64,000 nucleotides of DNA, taken from the NCBI RefSeq assembly GCF_001429065.1, contig NZ_LMIB01000019.1, forward strand, positions 37,600-101,599, written 5' to 3'. Positions within the stretch are counted from its first letter, which is position 1. The number at the start of each line of letters is the position of its first letter. The DNA is from Sphingomonas sp. Root710. GTDB taxonomy: Bacteria > Pseudomonadota > Alphaproteobacteria > Sphingomonadales > Sphingomonadaceae. Of this stretch, positions 18,221 through 27,072 are shown piece by piece. A model generated the notes under the pieces. It worked only from the letters and a program-made list of their open reading frames with translations. It did not search any database and was not told the DNA's origin. The position numbers were made by a program, and so were the translations under genes.

Positions 18221-18915
18221 CGGATCACCTCCGGATCGGCACGATAGTTTTCGACCTGGAATCCCAGCGGGTTCCGGTAGCGATCGCCTTCCGCCATGGG
18301 CGCGTTGGCGTAGGCGAACGTGATCGTGGCGATCCAATCGCTGTTCTGGATGTCGGTCTCGGTCTGGACTGTCCGCGTGAACCGGACATTGGCGACGCGA
18401 TCGTTGATGAAGGCGATGTTGCGCACGCGCGCCTGCACAACTGCGTTCTTGCCCCAGACATTTTGGGGACTGGCACCATTGTTGCTACTGTAGAAGCGCG
18501 CCCAGCGCTGCTGTTCGGTCGGCTGCGAGAGGATCGTCACGAACCGAAAATTTTCTTCGGCCGCTGCCGGGATCCAGCTTTCGCGGGTTCTCACATACTG
18601 GGCGAGGAAGTATTTGGTGACCGCCTCATCGTAGCGCATCGGCCGCTGCGTGAGCGCGGTCTGGACATCCACCGCGCCGGTGGTCTGGTTGACGCGAATA
18701 ACATAGGGCACGACAGTCTTGAGAGGCGTCAGAGCCGCAACTGCGAAGATCGAGGCCGCGGCTAGGAGTGAGGCGATGGCCGCGATGCTCCAAGCGATGC
18801 GGGTCGAGCGCAGCGCGTTCCGGATCCTGTCCTGATCCCAGCTTCGTGCGTCCCGGAAATAGCGCTGCAGCCCCGATGCCGGCACCGCCTCCGAGCGGTC
18901 ATCAGCAGCTCGCAT
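18217..18915 (-). CDS. virB8: VirB8 inner-membrane scaffold
   Basis: 232 residues from the ATG at 18915; the longer upstream frame lies inside the lipoprotein gene. One membrane segment (about 40-62) is followed by a periplasmic NTF2-like domain with the family hallmarks: ETxxTKYFLAQYVRTRE-type helix (here DEAVTKYFLAQYVRTRESW), RVRNIAFINDRVANVRFTRT and NPLGFQVENYRADPE. It organises assembly at the inner membrane. Its start overlaps the lipoprotein stop and its stop overlaps the virB9 start. Confidence 0.92.
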   Translation of the reverse strand: MRAADDRSEAVPASGLQRYFRDARSWDQDRIRNALRSTRIAWSIAAIASLLAAASIFAVAALTPLKTVVPYVIRVNQTTGAVDVQTALTQRPMRYDEAVTKYFLAQYVRTRESWIPAAAEENFRFVTILSQPTEQQRWARFYSSNNGASPQNVWGKNAVVQARVRNIAFINDRVANVRFTRTVQTETDIQNSDWIATITFAYANAPMAEGDRYRNPLGFQVENYRADPEVIR

Positions 18916-19240
18916 AATGCGGTCCCCTTGGTGCGAACGATACTTTGTCTCCGGAAGATGACGCGGAAGGCACGGCGGGCGGTGGGGGTGGATCGCCGTC
19001 TCTTGGATGCGATAGCGGCGGTATGGGCGGCGCAGCTCTCGGCGCCGTGGTCGCAGGCACAGGTGAGCCCGGTAAGACGCTTCCATAGATGTTCACGTCG
19101 CGCAGGTGATGGCCATTGCAAACCGCGAGCTTCTTTGGACCGGATGCACAGCCGACGACGCCGAGCGCAGCCAGAACAACGCCCAGGCAGGTGACGCTAC
19201 GGCGGAAGCTAGGCGCGAATATTGGTGAAGAAAAAGCCAT
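18902..19240 (-). CDS. virB7: VirB7-like lipoprotein
   Basis: 112 residues. A signal peptide ends in a lipobox (VLAALGVVGC, Cys about residue 31), followed by a short conserved block (KKLAVCNGHHLRDVNIYG) and a Pro-rich tail. Its place between virB6 and virB8 and its lipidation fit VirB7, which anchors the VirB9 ring in the outer membrane. It is longer than classic VirB7 (40-55 residues), with the extra length in the Pro-rich tail. Sequence alone is weak evidence; position carries the call. Confidence 0.72.
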   Translation of the reverse strand: MAFSSPIFAPSFRRSVTCLGVVLAALGVVGCASGPKKLAVCNGHHLRDVNIYGSVLPGSPVPATTAPRAAPPIPPLSHPRDGDPPPPPAVPSASSSGDKVSFAPRGPHYASC

Positions 19241-19251
19241 GAGATGCCTCG

Positions 19252-20196
19252 CTACGCCGCTTCGATGGTGCCGCCGCGGTGAGCGGCGCGCTCCAAGTTG
19301 CGGCTGTTGCGCATGACGCGACGCTGTCGGAAGGGAGATGCCATTGTGCCCCAGGCCGTTCCGGCGAAGGCACCCACGCCGGCAGCGGCTCCCCCGGCTA
19401 TTCCCGTTGCAATGGCTGGAGCCTGGAAGAAGAAGATCGTGCCCAAAAATATGTACGCTGCAAACAGGACAGCACCGAAAGCCGTATCCACGACGCCTTC
19501 AGATGCTGCTGTTGCAGCCGCTCCGAGGTCTGTGATCAGGGTCGTGATGGCTATGATTACAGCAAGGAGAACGATATAGTTGAATACTTGCCCCAGCCAG
19601 CCGTGGAAAAAACGCCTCGTTGGCTCGAAGAGAGCTAGGGCGATGAAGATGGGGCCAAGTGCGATAATGATCGCCAACGCAACTTTGGCAAATATAGTAA
19701 TAGCAAATCCAACCGCTGCCGAGAGCCCAGCTAATGCCTTCAGCCCCAGGCTCAGCGCATAGAGGACCAGTTTATATGGGTTAATGTCGCTGTACGTTGC
19801 GGCTTCAGTCTCTATCCGTGCAACTATAGCATCACTTTGAGTGTAATAGTCGTCGAAGGCCTCTCCTACTGTGTCGATCGTCTTACCGGCGAGAGCTTGG
19901 GAGATCGCATCGGGCATTCCGTGGAAGAGCGGCGTCGTGATCCAATCGGAATAGGCGACCGTCGTCGCAGCAACATACAGCAGACAGAGCTTCACCATCC
20001 GATAGAATAGCTCACCCCATGGTTCGCTGATGATGCCCCGCATCACCATGTAGCCGAACAGGGCGATGTAGATAACCAGCCCGACAGCGAGCGGACCACG
20101 GACAACCTCTACGACGTTTTGGAGACGCTCGTTGAGGAAAAGATCAAGCTTCCCATCAACGTTCGCGTAAAGTGAATTGAACATGTCCGTGGCCAT
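19252..20196 (-). CDS. virB6: VirB6 polytopic membrane protein
   Basis: 314 residues from the ATG at 20196, which has GGAG 8 bases upstream; a TTG four codons earlier is less likely. Five or more hydrophobic segments are visible (about 35-60, 85-105, 165-195, 200-235, 245-275), with the TrbL/VirB6 pattern WGELFYRMVKLC and ALGPIFIALALFEPTRRFFHGWLGQ. It forms part of the inner-membrane pore. Its 5' half is visibly more AT-rich than neighbouring genes. Confidence 0.9.
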   Translation of the reverse strand: MATDMFNSLYANVDGKLDLFLNERLQNVVEVVRGPLAVGLVIYIALFGYMVMRGIISEPWGELFYRMVKLCLLYVAATTVAYSDWITTPLFHGMPDAISQALAGKTIDTVGEAFDDYYTQSDAIVARIETEAATYSDINPYKLVLYALSLGLKALAGLSAAVGFAITIFAKVALAIIIALGPIFIALALFEPTRRFFHGWLGQVFNYIVLLAVIIAITTLITDLGAAATAASEGVVDTAFGAVLFAAYIFLGTIFFFQAPAIATGIAGGAAAGVGAFAGTAWGTMASPFRQRRVMRNSRNLERAAHRGGTIEAA

Positions 20197-20217
20197 GCGA
20201 AGCTCCAAGGCGCTGGA

Positions 20218-20436
20218 TTATTTCGAAAGCGACCGCATCTTGTTGTCGAGAATCCGGAGGCTTTCAGCGTTGGAACACTCCTGTTCGTTGGGATGTGATC
20301 CGTCGGCACAGGCCTTGACGAGTCCTCTGAGCTCTTCCGGGTGAGAGGTTAGATAGTCCTTCCCGCGCGGTGCCCGCTCGCATCCTGCGAGCATTCCCGC
20401 TGCGGCAAACCCAAGCAGCAAAGCTCTCGCGGTCAT
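20218..20436 (-). CDS. EexN-like entry-exclusion lipoprotein
   Basis: 72 residues: a signal peptide with lipobox (AAGMLAGC) and a mature domain with two Cys in the pattern DYLTSHPEELRGLVKAC...NEQECSNAESLRIL. The YxxHPxEL...C...xxC.NA pattern is that of EexN/TrbK-type lipoproteins, which sit in the envelope and block entry of the same plasmid. The ATGA overlap with the virB5 stop and the position between virB5 and virB6 match Eex genes of pKM101-type systems. Function is inferred from pattern and place. Confidence 0.72.
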   Translation of the reverse strand: MTARALLLGFAAAGMLAGCERAPRGKDYLTSHPEELRGLVKACADGSHPNEQECSNAESLRILDNKMRSLSK

Positions 20437-21146
20437 TGCGACAAGCTTTCTAGCTTCGTCGCCAGTATCGCTTCGCTTTCGCGCTGTGATCGCAACTGGA
20501 CGTCTGCTTCTTGCCGCATTCGCAGCGCCTGCAATTGCAAGGCGTCGTTCTGGATATGGGCATTCTCGACCCCTACCCTCGCCTGGATATCCATGACCTG
20601 CTTGGCGTCCGAAGCCGTATCCAGCGAGGTTCTCAGTTCTTCGAGCCCGGCGGTACGCTGGGCCGACACGCCATAGGCCGCCTCCGCGATCGCGGCATCG
20701 CGCGCTGCGAGGTCGCCGTTCCGCAAGAGGTTGTCGCGGGAAGCGCGCTCATACGCCGACGCACCTGGTCGCAATTCCGGCAAAGCGATACGGTTGGCGT
20801 CCCGGATACGGGTCGCGGAGCTCCCGAGCGAGCCCAGGCTGGCATTGTCCGACGACATCAGCCGGCTGATGTCACGGGCCTCCCGCGGCAGAAGGTGGCG
20901 CATGGCATCGGTGGAAAGAGATGATGCGATGCCGTTGACGTCGGTGACCTGGTTGAAGCTGCCATAGAGCTGCTTCGCTTCTGCGATCTGCTCCTTCCCC
21001 TGATCGATCATCGACAGGGTGTTCTTCACCGTGGCCAGCGCCTGCAGATAGCCGGAGCTGTCGTAGACGGGGATACCTTGCGCGACTGCAGGCCCCGCCA
21101 TTCCAAGGGCGATGGCGCCAAGTGCTGCGTATATGCCCTTACCCAT
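20433..21146 (-). CDS. virB5: VirB5 minor pilin
   Basis: 237 residues. A signal peptide (MGKGIYAALGAIALGMAGPAVAQ) precedes a mostly helical mature protein with the VirB5 start IPVYDSSGYLQALATVKN and a long helix near the end (NDALQLQALRMRQEADVQLR). VirB5 sits at the pilus tip and helps adhesion. It begins 3 bases after the virB4 stop and overlaps the EexN-like gene by ATGA. Confidence 0.88.
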   Translation of the reverse strand: MGKGIYAALGAIALGMAGPAVAQGIPVYDSSGYLQALATVKNTLSMIDQGKEQIAEAKQLYGSFNQVTDVNGIASSLSTDAMRHLLPREARDISRLMSSDNASLGSLGSSATRIRDANRIALPELRPGASAYERASRDNLLRNGDLAARDAAIAEAAYGVSAQRTAGLEELRTSLDTASDAKQVMDIQARVGVENAHIQNDALQLQALRMRQEADVQLRSQRESEAILATKLESLSQ

Positions 21147-21149
21147 AGC

Positions 21150-23561
21150 TCATCCTTTCCTGATCGATGCAGACCGACGCTGCTGGTGAAAAAGAGGCAG
21201 CCATTTCGCCGGGTCGTCGCCGACATCAGCGCGAATGGCATCGAGGAGTGTCACGGTTTCCGTGGTGCCCGAGAGCACCGCGAGCTCGTCGGAGAGGCCG
21301 CCCAGGTCCAGTTCCACCACGATCGAGTCATGACCCTGCTTGATGAGGAAGCGGCGAGATTCCGGGTTCAGGTCGTGACGGACGAGCTTGAATTCCGCCT
21401 GGGTCAGGCCCAGCCCGTCGATATAATCCGTTTCACGCCCATAGGGGTTTGGCAGCAGGATCTTGGTCGCGACCTGCTCTATGATACTGTGCGAGATATC
21501 CGAGCGCAGCGCATCGGCCGGGCTCTGCGTGCCGAAAACCAGGAAGGCGTTCTGCTTGCGGTAGGTCTTCAGGCCATCCTGGGCAAAGGCGCGGAAAGCG
21601 TCATCGCCCAGCGCCTTCCAGAACTCATCGATGTCGATCACCAGTCGGCGGCCATCCAGAAGGCCGTCGATGCGATGGAACATGTACATCATGATCGGCG
21701 TGCGAACTTCCGGATTGTCGAGGAAGTCGGTCATGTCGAAGCCGAGGAACGGCGCATCGAGCGACAAAGCATCGATCTCGTTGTCGAACACCCAACCCAG
21801 CGATCCGCCTCGCGACCATTTCTCAAGCCGAGCGCCGATGCCTTCCGGATCGCGCTGGCCGAGCAGCTGGCGCAGGGCCAGAATGGATCGGTTCTCCGGC
21901 GCGAGCCGCCCGAGCGACGCCAAGCCTTCGTCGATCATGCGCTCCTGGGTGACGCCCAGCGTGCTGCCGGGCGGCGTCACCAGCTGCCGGATCAGACGAC
22001 CGAGAAAGACGAGGTTGCGCGGCCCATATTCGAGCGCCCGCAGCGGCGCGAAGCCGGTTGGCTCCCCGTTCTTCAGCGTCAGATAGATCCCGCCAGCAGA
22101 CCGCACGTAGATCTCGGCGCCGCGATCCTTGTCGATGAAAATCTGCTGCGCGCCCGTCTTCTCGAGCTGCGCCATCAGGAAGTTCTGAACGACCGTTTTG
22201 CCCGCGCCCGAGGGACCGATGATGAGCGTGTGGCCGAGATCCCCGACATGGAAGTTGAAATAGTAGGGCGATTGCGCGGCCGTTTTCATCAGCGCGATCG
22301 CCGGACCCCAATGATTTCCGCTCGGCCGGCCTGCGGGGTAGGTATGAAAAGGCGCCAATGCGGCGAAATTCCGCGATGTGATTGCCGCCGGCCGCGCCCG
22401 CCACGCGAAATTTCCGGGAAGCTGAGCCCAGAAGGCCGCCTCGAGCGCCGGCCCTTCCCTCGCTGATACCAGGCCAGCATCCGCGAGCGCGGCCCGCGCG
22501 GCCGACAGATTATCGGCGAGTCGCCTCTGGCTCTCGGCAAACACCCCAAGCGAGAAGTGATGTTCGCCAAGGACGAACCGATTGCTTTGAAGATCGTCGG
22601 CGGCGTCTTCAAGGTCGAGCGCCTGGCTTGCTGCCGCGTCCTCGGTCGAAGCCATCTGGTTCTGCCGGCGCCGCAGCCTTTCGGCCGCGCGCGCCTTCCC
22701 CATGAAGGTGAAGGACTGTGAGACGACGAACGAGAAATCCTGGCCGAGCAGAGCGTTCATCTGACCGGGACGGGTGAGCGCGGGATATTCCCGGATGCCG
22801 AAAATGCCCAGCCAGCGGCTCGCATCATGGGCGCGGATCTCGACCGTCTCGCGTCCGAAGATCACCCGCTCGCCGTAGAGTGCTGATCCAAGATGGCCTC
22901 GGACCAGCGGCACCTTGGCCTTGGCACCCATCATGACCTGCTCGAGCACTTCGAGCGGCCTGGAGAATAGGAGGCCATTTTGCTCATAAAGAGCGAGCCG
23001 CGCGGGGCTGCACCGCCGGAGGAGCTTTTCGATATCGCGCGCCTTCTCCTCGAAGCGGGCCAACTCGTCGGGGTCGACCTCCTCATCGGCCGCCCTGGCT
23101 TTGGCGATGCGCTTGAGGAGAAGCCCGGTCCGATCGGCCGAGCCGACCGCCGGTCGCATGATCAGCGTCAGATAATGCTCGTTGACGAACATGCGCTTGG
23201 CAGTCACCCGCGCGCGATATTTTTCGTCCAGATCGGCCGCGAAGTCCGAGCGGAATTGGCCTTCGGGATAGTCATCGACCGGGCGGCGAACGATGTGGGT
23301 CCAGAGCGCGAGCCGATCGTCGGCAATGTTGCGCCAGGTGCCGTTGAGCTTCTCGTGCCAGTCATTGAGGTGGATCGGATCCGCGGTCTCGAACGCAAGC
23401 CCTTCAAGGCGGAACATCATCATGAGGTCGCCGCTATCGAGCGCGATCACCTCCGATGTCACGTGGCGCGCATAGGGCAGATAGCGACCCGGCTCGGCCT
23501 CTTGCCGCAATATGCGCCACGGCGTCTTGCGCGGCGGGAGCTGGGCAGCCGCGCTAGCCAC
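21150..23561 (-). CDS. virB4: VirB4 secretion ATPase
   Basis: About 803 residues. The CagE/TrbE/VirB4 N-domain (LPYARHVTSEVIALDSGDLM) is followed by Walker A (IIGPSGAGKTVVQNFLM, near 450) and Walker B (LVIDIDEFWKALGD, near 640). The start is uncertain: GTG at 23561, overlapping the virB3 stop by 8 bp, is preferred over TTG at 23567. VirB4 is the largest ATPase of the system and drives pilus subunit extraction and substrate transfer. Confidence 0.93.
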   Translation of the reverse strand: MASAAAQLPPRKTPWRILRQEAEPGRYLPYARHVTSEVIALDSGDLMMMFRLEGLAFETADPIHLNDWHEKLNGTWRNIADDRLALWTHIVRRPVDDYPEGQFRSDFAADLDEKYRARVTAKRMFVNEHYLTLIMRPAVGSADRTGLLLKRIAKARAADEEVDPDELARFEEKARDIEKLLRRCSPARLALYEQNGLLFSRPLEVLEQVMMGAKAKVPLVRGHLGSALYGERVIFGRETVEIRAHDASRWLGIFGIREYPALTRPGQMNALLGQDFSFVVSQSFTFMGKARAAERLRRRQNQMASTEDAAASQALDLEDAADDLQSNRFVLGEHHFSLGVFAESQRRLADNLSAARAALADAGLVSAREGPALEAAFWAQLPGNFAWRARPAAITSRNFAALAPFHTYPAGRPSGNHWGPAIALMKTAAQSPYYFNFHVGDLGHTLIIGPSGAGKTVVQNFLMAQLEKTGAQQIFIDKDRGAEIYVRSAGGIYLTLKNGEPTGFAPLRALEYGPRNLVFLGRLIRQLVTPPGSTLGVTQERMIDEGLASLGRLAPENRSILALRQLLGQRDPEGIGARLEKWSRGGSLGWVFDNEIDALSLDAPFLGFDMTDFLDNPEVRTPIMMYMFHRIDGLLDGRRLVIDIDEFWKALGDDAFRAFAQDGLKTYRKQNAFLVFGTQSPADALRSDISHSIIEQVATKILLPNPYGRETDYIDGLGLTQAEFKLVRHDLNPESRRFLIKQGHDSIVVELDLGGLSDELAVLSGTTETVTLLDAIRADVGDDPAKWLPLFHQQRRSASIRKG

Positions 23562-23904
23562 GCGCAAAGCCCTTGCGTTTCAGCCCCGCGACCGGGAGCG
23601 GCGAATAGGAACTGCCGCCCCACCAGACGCGGTTCCGGCTTCGCGCCTTGGTCATGGTCCAGAGCCACAGCAGCCGGAAGGCGTTGGCATCGTGCCGCAC
23701 GATGAGCCGTGCGACGGCGAGACAGGCGCCTCCGATGGCGCCGGCATAGAGCGGGTTGCCGCTGACGATCAAAGTGAGACAGGCGGCAAGCGCGATCGGC
23801 AACGAGGCTTCGAGCGGCACGCCGAGCCACATCGTCGGGCGCGTGACCGCCAGAAACAACGTCTCCTCGCGCAGCCGCTCGTCCAGGGCGGCGCTCTCCT
23901 TCAC
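23554..23904 (-). CDS. virB3: VirB3 membrane protein
   Basis: 116 residues from a GTG at 23904, chosen because it gives a GTGA overlap with the virB2 stop; the upstream ATG at 23934 lies inside virB2. The N-terminus has LFLAVTRPTMWLGVPLEA, matching the VirB3 pattern (L...TRP...GVP), followed by two membrane segments (about 30-48 and 50-68). VirB3 partners VirB4 at the inner membrane. Confidence 0.88.
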   Translation of the reverse strand: MKESAALDERLREETLFLAVTRPTMWLGVPLEASLPIALAACLTLIVSGNPLYAGAIGGACLAVARLIVRHDANAFRLLWLWTMTKARSRNRVWWGGSSYSPLPVAGLKRKGFARG

Positions 23905-24239
23905 GCGCCACCCGTGATGGTGTCGACGATCCACTGCGCACTGAAGACGATGAAGATGCCAACGATGACCGTCACCAGAAGGCCGAGGCTGGCGCGCCCG
24001 GTGAAAAACATGAACCCGACGATCACGACCGCGATCACCGCGATGGTCTTGGCGAAAGTCCCGGTGAGCCAGGTCTTGATGTTCTCCGCCATCGACGTGA
24101 TGCCGTCAGCCCCCTGCGCGTGTGCAGGATCGCTCAGCAGCATCGAGACAAGCAGCGCCAATGCCATCACGCCGATGACGCGCAGAAGAAGTCGCGCCCA
24201 TTGGCGCCGTCCGCCCTGATGGGCGGTGATTGCTGTCAT
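23901..24239 (-). CDS. virB2: VirB2 major pilin
   Basis: 112 residues from the ATG at 24239 (AGAAAGGA upstream, ATGA overlap with virB1). A long signal sequence ends near DPAHAQG. The mature part has two hydrophobic helices (TIAVIAVVIVGFMFFTGR and LGLLVTVIVGIFIVFSAQ) joined by a short polar loop, as in TrbC/VirB2 pilins. Confidence 0.9.
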   Translation of the reverse strand: MTAITAHQGGRRQWARLLLRVIGVMALALLVSMLLSDPAHAQGADGITSMAENIKTWLTGTFAKTIAVIAVVIVGFMFFTGRASLGLLVTVIVGIFIVFSAQWIVDTITGGA

Positions 24240-24901
24240 GGATGCTGTCCTTTCTGAGATGCGGCCCCGTCGCCAAACACCATGAGCGAGGCCTGGCTCG
24301 CCCTCGCCGCTGTGTTCCACCCGGCTGCGGCCGGTGGCGAAACAGGGGTGTCGGGTGGCGGAGCGAAGGCCGGAGCCGCTGGGGCAACGACCGAGTTTCT
24401 GGTCGCCGGCGCCGTACTCCGGATCAACGGAATGACGGCTGACGCACTGGCATAGACCCTGGCGACATAGCCGTTGCGAAAGCCGCGCCGCCGGTCGCCG
24501 GTATTGTACAGCGAAAGGGCGGTCGCGATCGCATGATCCCGGCTCGGGGCAAGGCGCGCGACCGCCTGGTAGTTGGTCGCGATGACGCGGGCGGCGGCGG
24601 CCAAATTGGAGCAGGGTTCGAACGCATTTTCGACCGAAAGCCCCAGCCAGCCGAGATTGGCGCTGTTAATCTGTCCCAGGCCGAGATCGATGTTGTAGCC
24701 TCGACCAATCAGGCTGCGCGCCGCTGCGATTGCCTGCGCCTTGGTCGCGGGCTTTGGCGCGCGCACGCCGGGACTATTGACCCCGATTGCGAGACTGTTG
24801 AACCGGCTCTCGGTGTGGACGATCGAAATGAGCGTCTCAGGCGCCACCGTCGGTGCGCAAGCTCCTGCAAGCGAAAGAAGGGTGGCGACATCGAGGATCA
24901 T
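24236..24901 (-). CDS. virB1: VirB1 lytic transglycosylase
   Basis: 221 residues. The SLT domain has the catalytic Glu in LISIVHTESRFNSLAIGVN, followed by GRGYNIDLGLGQINSANL and LSLYNTGDRRRGFRNGYV, all typical of VirB1. It opens peptidoglycan for the transfer channel. The C-terminal 60 residues are Pro/Ala-rich. It overlaps virB2 and the TrbM-like gene by ATGA. Confidence 0.9.
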   Translation of the reverse strand: MILDVATLLSLAGACAPTVAPETLISIVHTESRFNSLAIGVNSPGVRAPKPATKAQAIAAARSLIGRGYNIDLGLGQINSANLGWLGLSVENAFEPCSNLAAAARVIATNYQAVARLAPSRDHAIATALSLYNTGDRRRGFRNGYVARVYASASAVIPLIRSTAPATRNSVVAPAAPAFAPPPDTPVSPPAAAGWNTAARASQASLMVFGDGAASQKGQHP

Positions 24902-25239
24902 TGGTCGCCGCCGTCCAGGCGCTCGATGCCGGCCAGCGAGAAGGTCTGGCGGCGGCCATCGTTGAACGTGATGACCACCCGCCGGCGAGCTGTGGAATCG
25001 CGATCATAGACCTTCGTGCGGGCGACGCCGCCGCCGCTACAGCCGGGAAAGGCGCCGCCGGTGGCCAAGCGTTGCCAGAGCTTGGTCATCGGCGCCACGC
25101 ATTGCGCGTATTGGGTCGCGCCACCGGGATTGGAAAGACAGAGGAGAACCTGGCAGCCCAGGTCATTCGCCGCTGCCGGTGCGCTTGGAAGGGCTGTGGC
25201 GAGGGCGAGCATCGCCATGCCGAATATCGCACGTTGCAT
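24898..25239 (-). CDS. TrbM/KikA-like conjugation protein, first gene of the transfer operon
   Basis: 113 residues with a signal peptide (cleavage near PSAPAAAND). The mature part starts LGCQVLLCLSNPGG and continues QCVAPMTKLWQRLATGG, close to the C-x-LLCLS start and spaced Cys of TrbM/KikA proteins. The C-terminus (VVITFNDGRRQTFSL) looks like a small beta domain. It heads the operon and overlaps virB1 by ATGA. Its molecular role is not known to me. Confidence 0.65.
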   Translation of the reverse strand: MQRAIFGMAMLALATALPSAPAAANDLGCQVLLCLSNPGGATQYAQCVAPMTKLWQRLATGGAFPGCSGGGVARTKVYDRDSTARRRVVITFNDGRRQTFSLAGIERLDGGDQ

Positions 25240-25288
25240 CGGGTCTTCCCCCGCGAGAGACAGCTCCCGCGTCGGGAAATGCCGTCAG

Positions 25289-25849
25289 CTATCCGTTGGA
25301 TTTCACCTCTCTTTTGTTCCGACCGCGCTCGATTTCGGCAATCCCCCCAGCCGGGGGGAGTTGATCGGTTTGCTGTCGCAGGAATTCGGACAGAGCGCCT
25401 TCCTGGTCGGGTCGGAGAGCATCGATTGCGGCGAGATGGTCCGGCGGTTCGCCGCCGAGCAGGATGGACGGGCACTGCCCGTCATAATTGCCGAGATTGG
25501 GGCGGTGCTGCTGGTAGCCGACCAGCGCGGCAAGCTCGGGATCGAATGCGCTGGCCACCTCGGGCGGATAGGTCAGCCACTGGTTCTCATAGGGCTTCAG
25601 CCAGCCGAGGCAGTAGCTGACGATGATGCCTCGGCGCACCGCGTTTGATTGATTCGAGCCGGCGCCATGGAGGGTCGATCCCAGAAATATGATCGCCGAT
25701 CCCGGATCGGCTTCGATGGCGACCGGCTCCGTGTTGTCGTCACCCTGCCCGCCATTGTGGCTCCCCGGCCAGATCAGCGTTGCCCCATTTTCAGCCTTGA
25801 ACGGCGAAATCGGCCACATCACGTTGACGAGATATTCGAGCTCGGGTCG
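25289..25849 (-). pseudogene. 3' fragment of a phytanoyl-CoA dioxygenase-like gene
   Basis: From about residue ELEYLVNVMWPISPF onward the frame reads like the C-terminal half of a PhyH-family Fe(II)/2-oxoglutarate oxygenase: NGATLIWPGSHN, GSAIIFLGSTLHGAGSNQS (distal His of the metal site) and RRGIIVSYCLGWLKPYENQW. The proximal H-x-D half is missing. Upstream, the frame is only the shadow of a luxR fragment on the same strand. The junction is near 25840-25850. It cannot encode a working oxygenase. Confidence 0.75.
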
Positions 25850-26073
25850 CTCGCATAGAGACGTCTCGCCTGGAAGCGCTCCACCCAGTCTTGTGGATAG
25901 TCGACGATGTGGACCGAGCGAACCGCAGGCTTCAGGTCGACGTGATGGACCAGGGCATAGTGCCGAAAGCCCATGGCCTTCGTGATTTCGGCCATCAGGT
26001 CCGACAAGGCCGCAGCGTCCTTGATCGCGCCAGCGACAGCGCAAAAATCCTGAACTTGCCCAAGCCCGATCAT
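25838..26073 (-). pseudogene. 5' fragment of a LuxR-type regulator gene
   Basis: From the ATG at 26073 the frame gives about 78 residues of autoinducer-binding domain (FRHYALVHHVDLKPA, then DYPQDWVERFQARRLYASDP) and then runs into dioxygenase sequence in the wrong frame and stops. It resembles the N-terminal part of the intact LuxR gene that ends 16 bases upstream (FRWFTLLHNVDLRRG, YPSAWLEEVLEERHYLEDP), so it is probably half of an old tandem duplication. The HTH domain is lost. Confidence 0.75.
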
Positions 26074-26089
26074 CACATGGCCGGCGAGA

Positions 26090-26851
26090 TCAGAGCAGCG
26101 CTTCCATGTTGAGATGACCATCGCGAACCGCGCGCAGCACCAGCTGCGTGCGTCGTCGCACGCCATAACGCCTGCGGGCCGATTCAACATATTCGTGCAC
26201 GGTGTCGCGGCTGAGGCCGAGGATCTGGCCGATCTCCCAGTCGCTTTTGCCTTGCGCGACGAGTGCGATGCATTCGACCTGTCGTGGGCTGAGCGGGACG
26301 CAGGTCAATGTCTTCGCTGCCGCGCCCAGCAGCTCGCGGGCACGATCATAAGCGACCGAGCCGAGCAGACGCGCGGTCAGTATCTCCTCTGCGCTGAGCG
26401 GCTCGTCGCGCGATCGGGCGGCGGTAAAGATCGCCTCGGGCTCGCCCGGGGTCCGGATCGGCAAGCTATAGCCGGACGCAAGGTCATGGTCCCTGGCGCG
26501 TTCGAGGATGCTTCGCTGCCGCGGCGTGAGCTCCAGCACATCGCCGATCCGGTCCCAGGCGAGCCCTGAAGGGGTGCGTGCGCAGGCCGCATGGATGGGA
26601 TCTTCGAGATAATGGCGCTCTTCGAGCACTTCCTCGAGCCAGGCCGAGGGATAGGTCGTGAGGAATAGAGCCTGCTCGCCTCCGCGCCGAAGATCGACGT
26701 TATGCAGCAGCGTGAACCAGCGGAAGCCGAATTCCCGCGCGGCCGCGTCGATCGTTCCATGCAGTTCGCCGAGATTTTCAGCGCGCCCACATTCGGTCGC
26801 GAAGCGCGTGAGATCATCGAGGCGGCCGCAGTCTTTTATCTTGTTCGCCAT
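26090..26851 (-). CDS. LuxR-family regulator with autoinducer-binding domain
   Basis: 253 residues. The N-terminal part has the autoinducer-binding pattern with conserved aromatic and acidic positions (W in FRWFTLL, W in PSAWLEE, Y and D in HYLEDP, W in LAWDRIG). The C-terminal GerE-type HTH starts at LSPRQVECIALVAQGKSDW and continues IGQILGLSRDTVHEYVESA. No luxI-type synthase is in the window, so it would be an orphan regulator. It sits just upstream of the transfer operon on the same strand and may control transfer. Confidence 0.85.
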   Translation of the reverse strand: MANKIKDCGRLDDLTRFATECGRAENLGELHGTIDAAAREFGFRWFTLLHNVDLRRGGEQALFLTTYPSAWLEEVLEERHYLEDPIHAACARTPSGLAWDRIGDVLELTPRQRSILERARDHDLASGYSLPIRTPGEPEAIFTAARSRDEPLSAEEILTARLLGSVAYDRARELLGAAAKTLTCVPLSPRQVECIALVAQGKSDWEIGQILGLSRDTVHEYVESARRRYGVRRRTQLVLRAVRDGHLNMEALL

Positions 26852-26968
26852 AGAGGGTAGAAGCTCGTCCGCGAGACGACTCCTCGTCCAGACCTAAGCG
26901 GCGAGCGCCGCGATTATCAGGACGAGTTGAGAACGATTCGCAATAATCTACGATCAGAATGGATCGCC

Positions 26969-27000
26969 TATGACACTTTATCTGCCGGCAAAGTGTCATA
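26969..27000. promoter_or_regulatory. Perfect 11-bp inverted repeat, probable operator
   Basis: TATGACACTTT at 26969-26979 and its exact reverse complement at 26990-27000 are separated by 10 bases. The repeat lies between the divergent luxR gene and the winged-helix gene at 27073, 118 and 73 bases from their starts. Its symmetry suggests a dimer binding site for one of the two flanking regulators. Confidence 0.6.
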
Positions 27001-27072
27001 GCTGACAACCCGTCTGCGGCCGCCGATTTGGGATTCACATTGATCCTGCTTTGTGCTTGATTCCATCATGTT

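Noticed and set aside
21078..22466. 462-codon plus-strand frame
   Set aside because: Antisense to virB4; no motif, no ribosome site.
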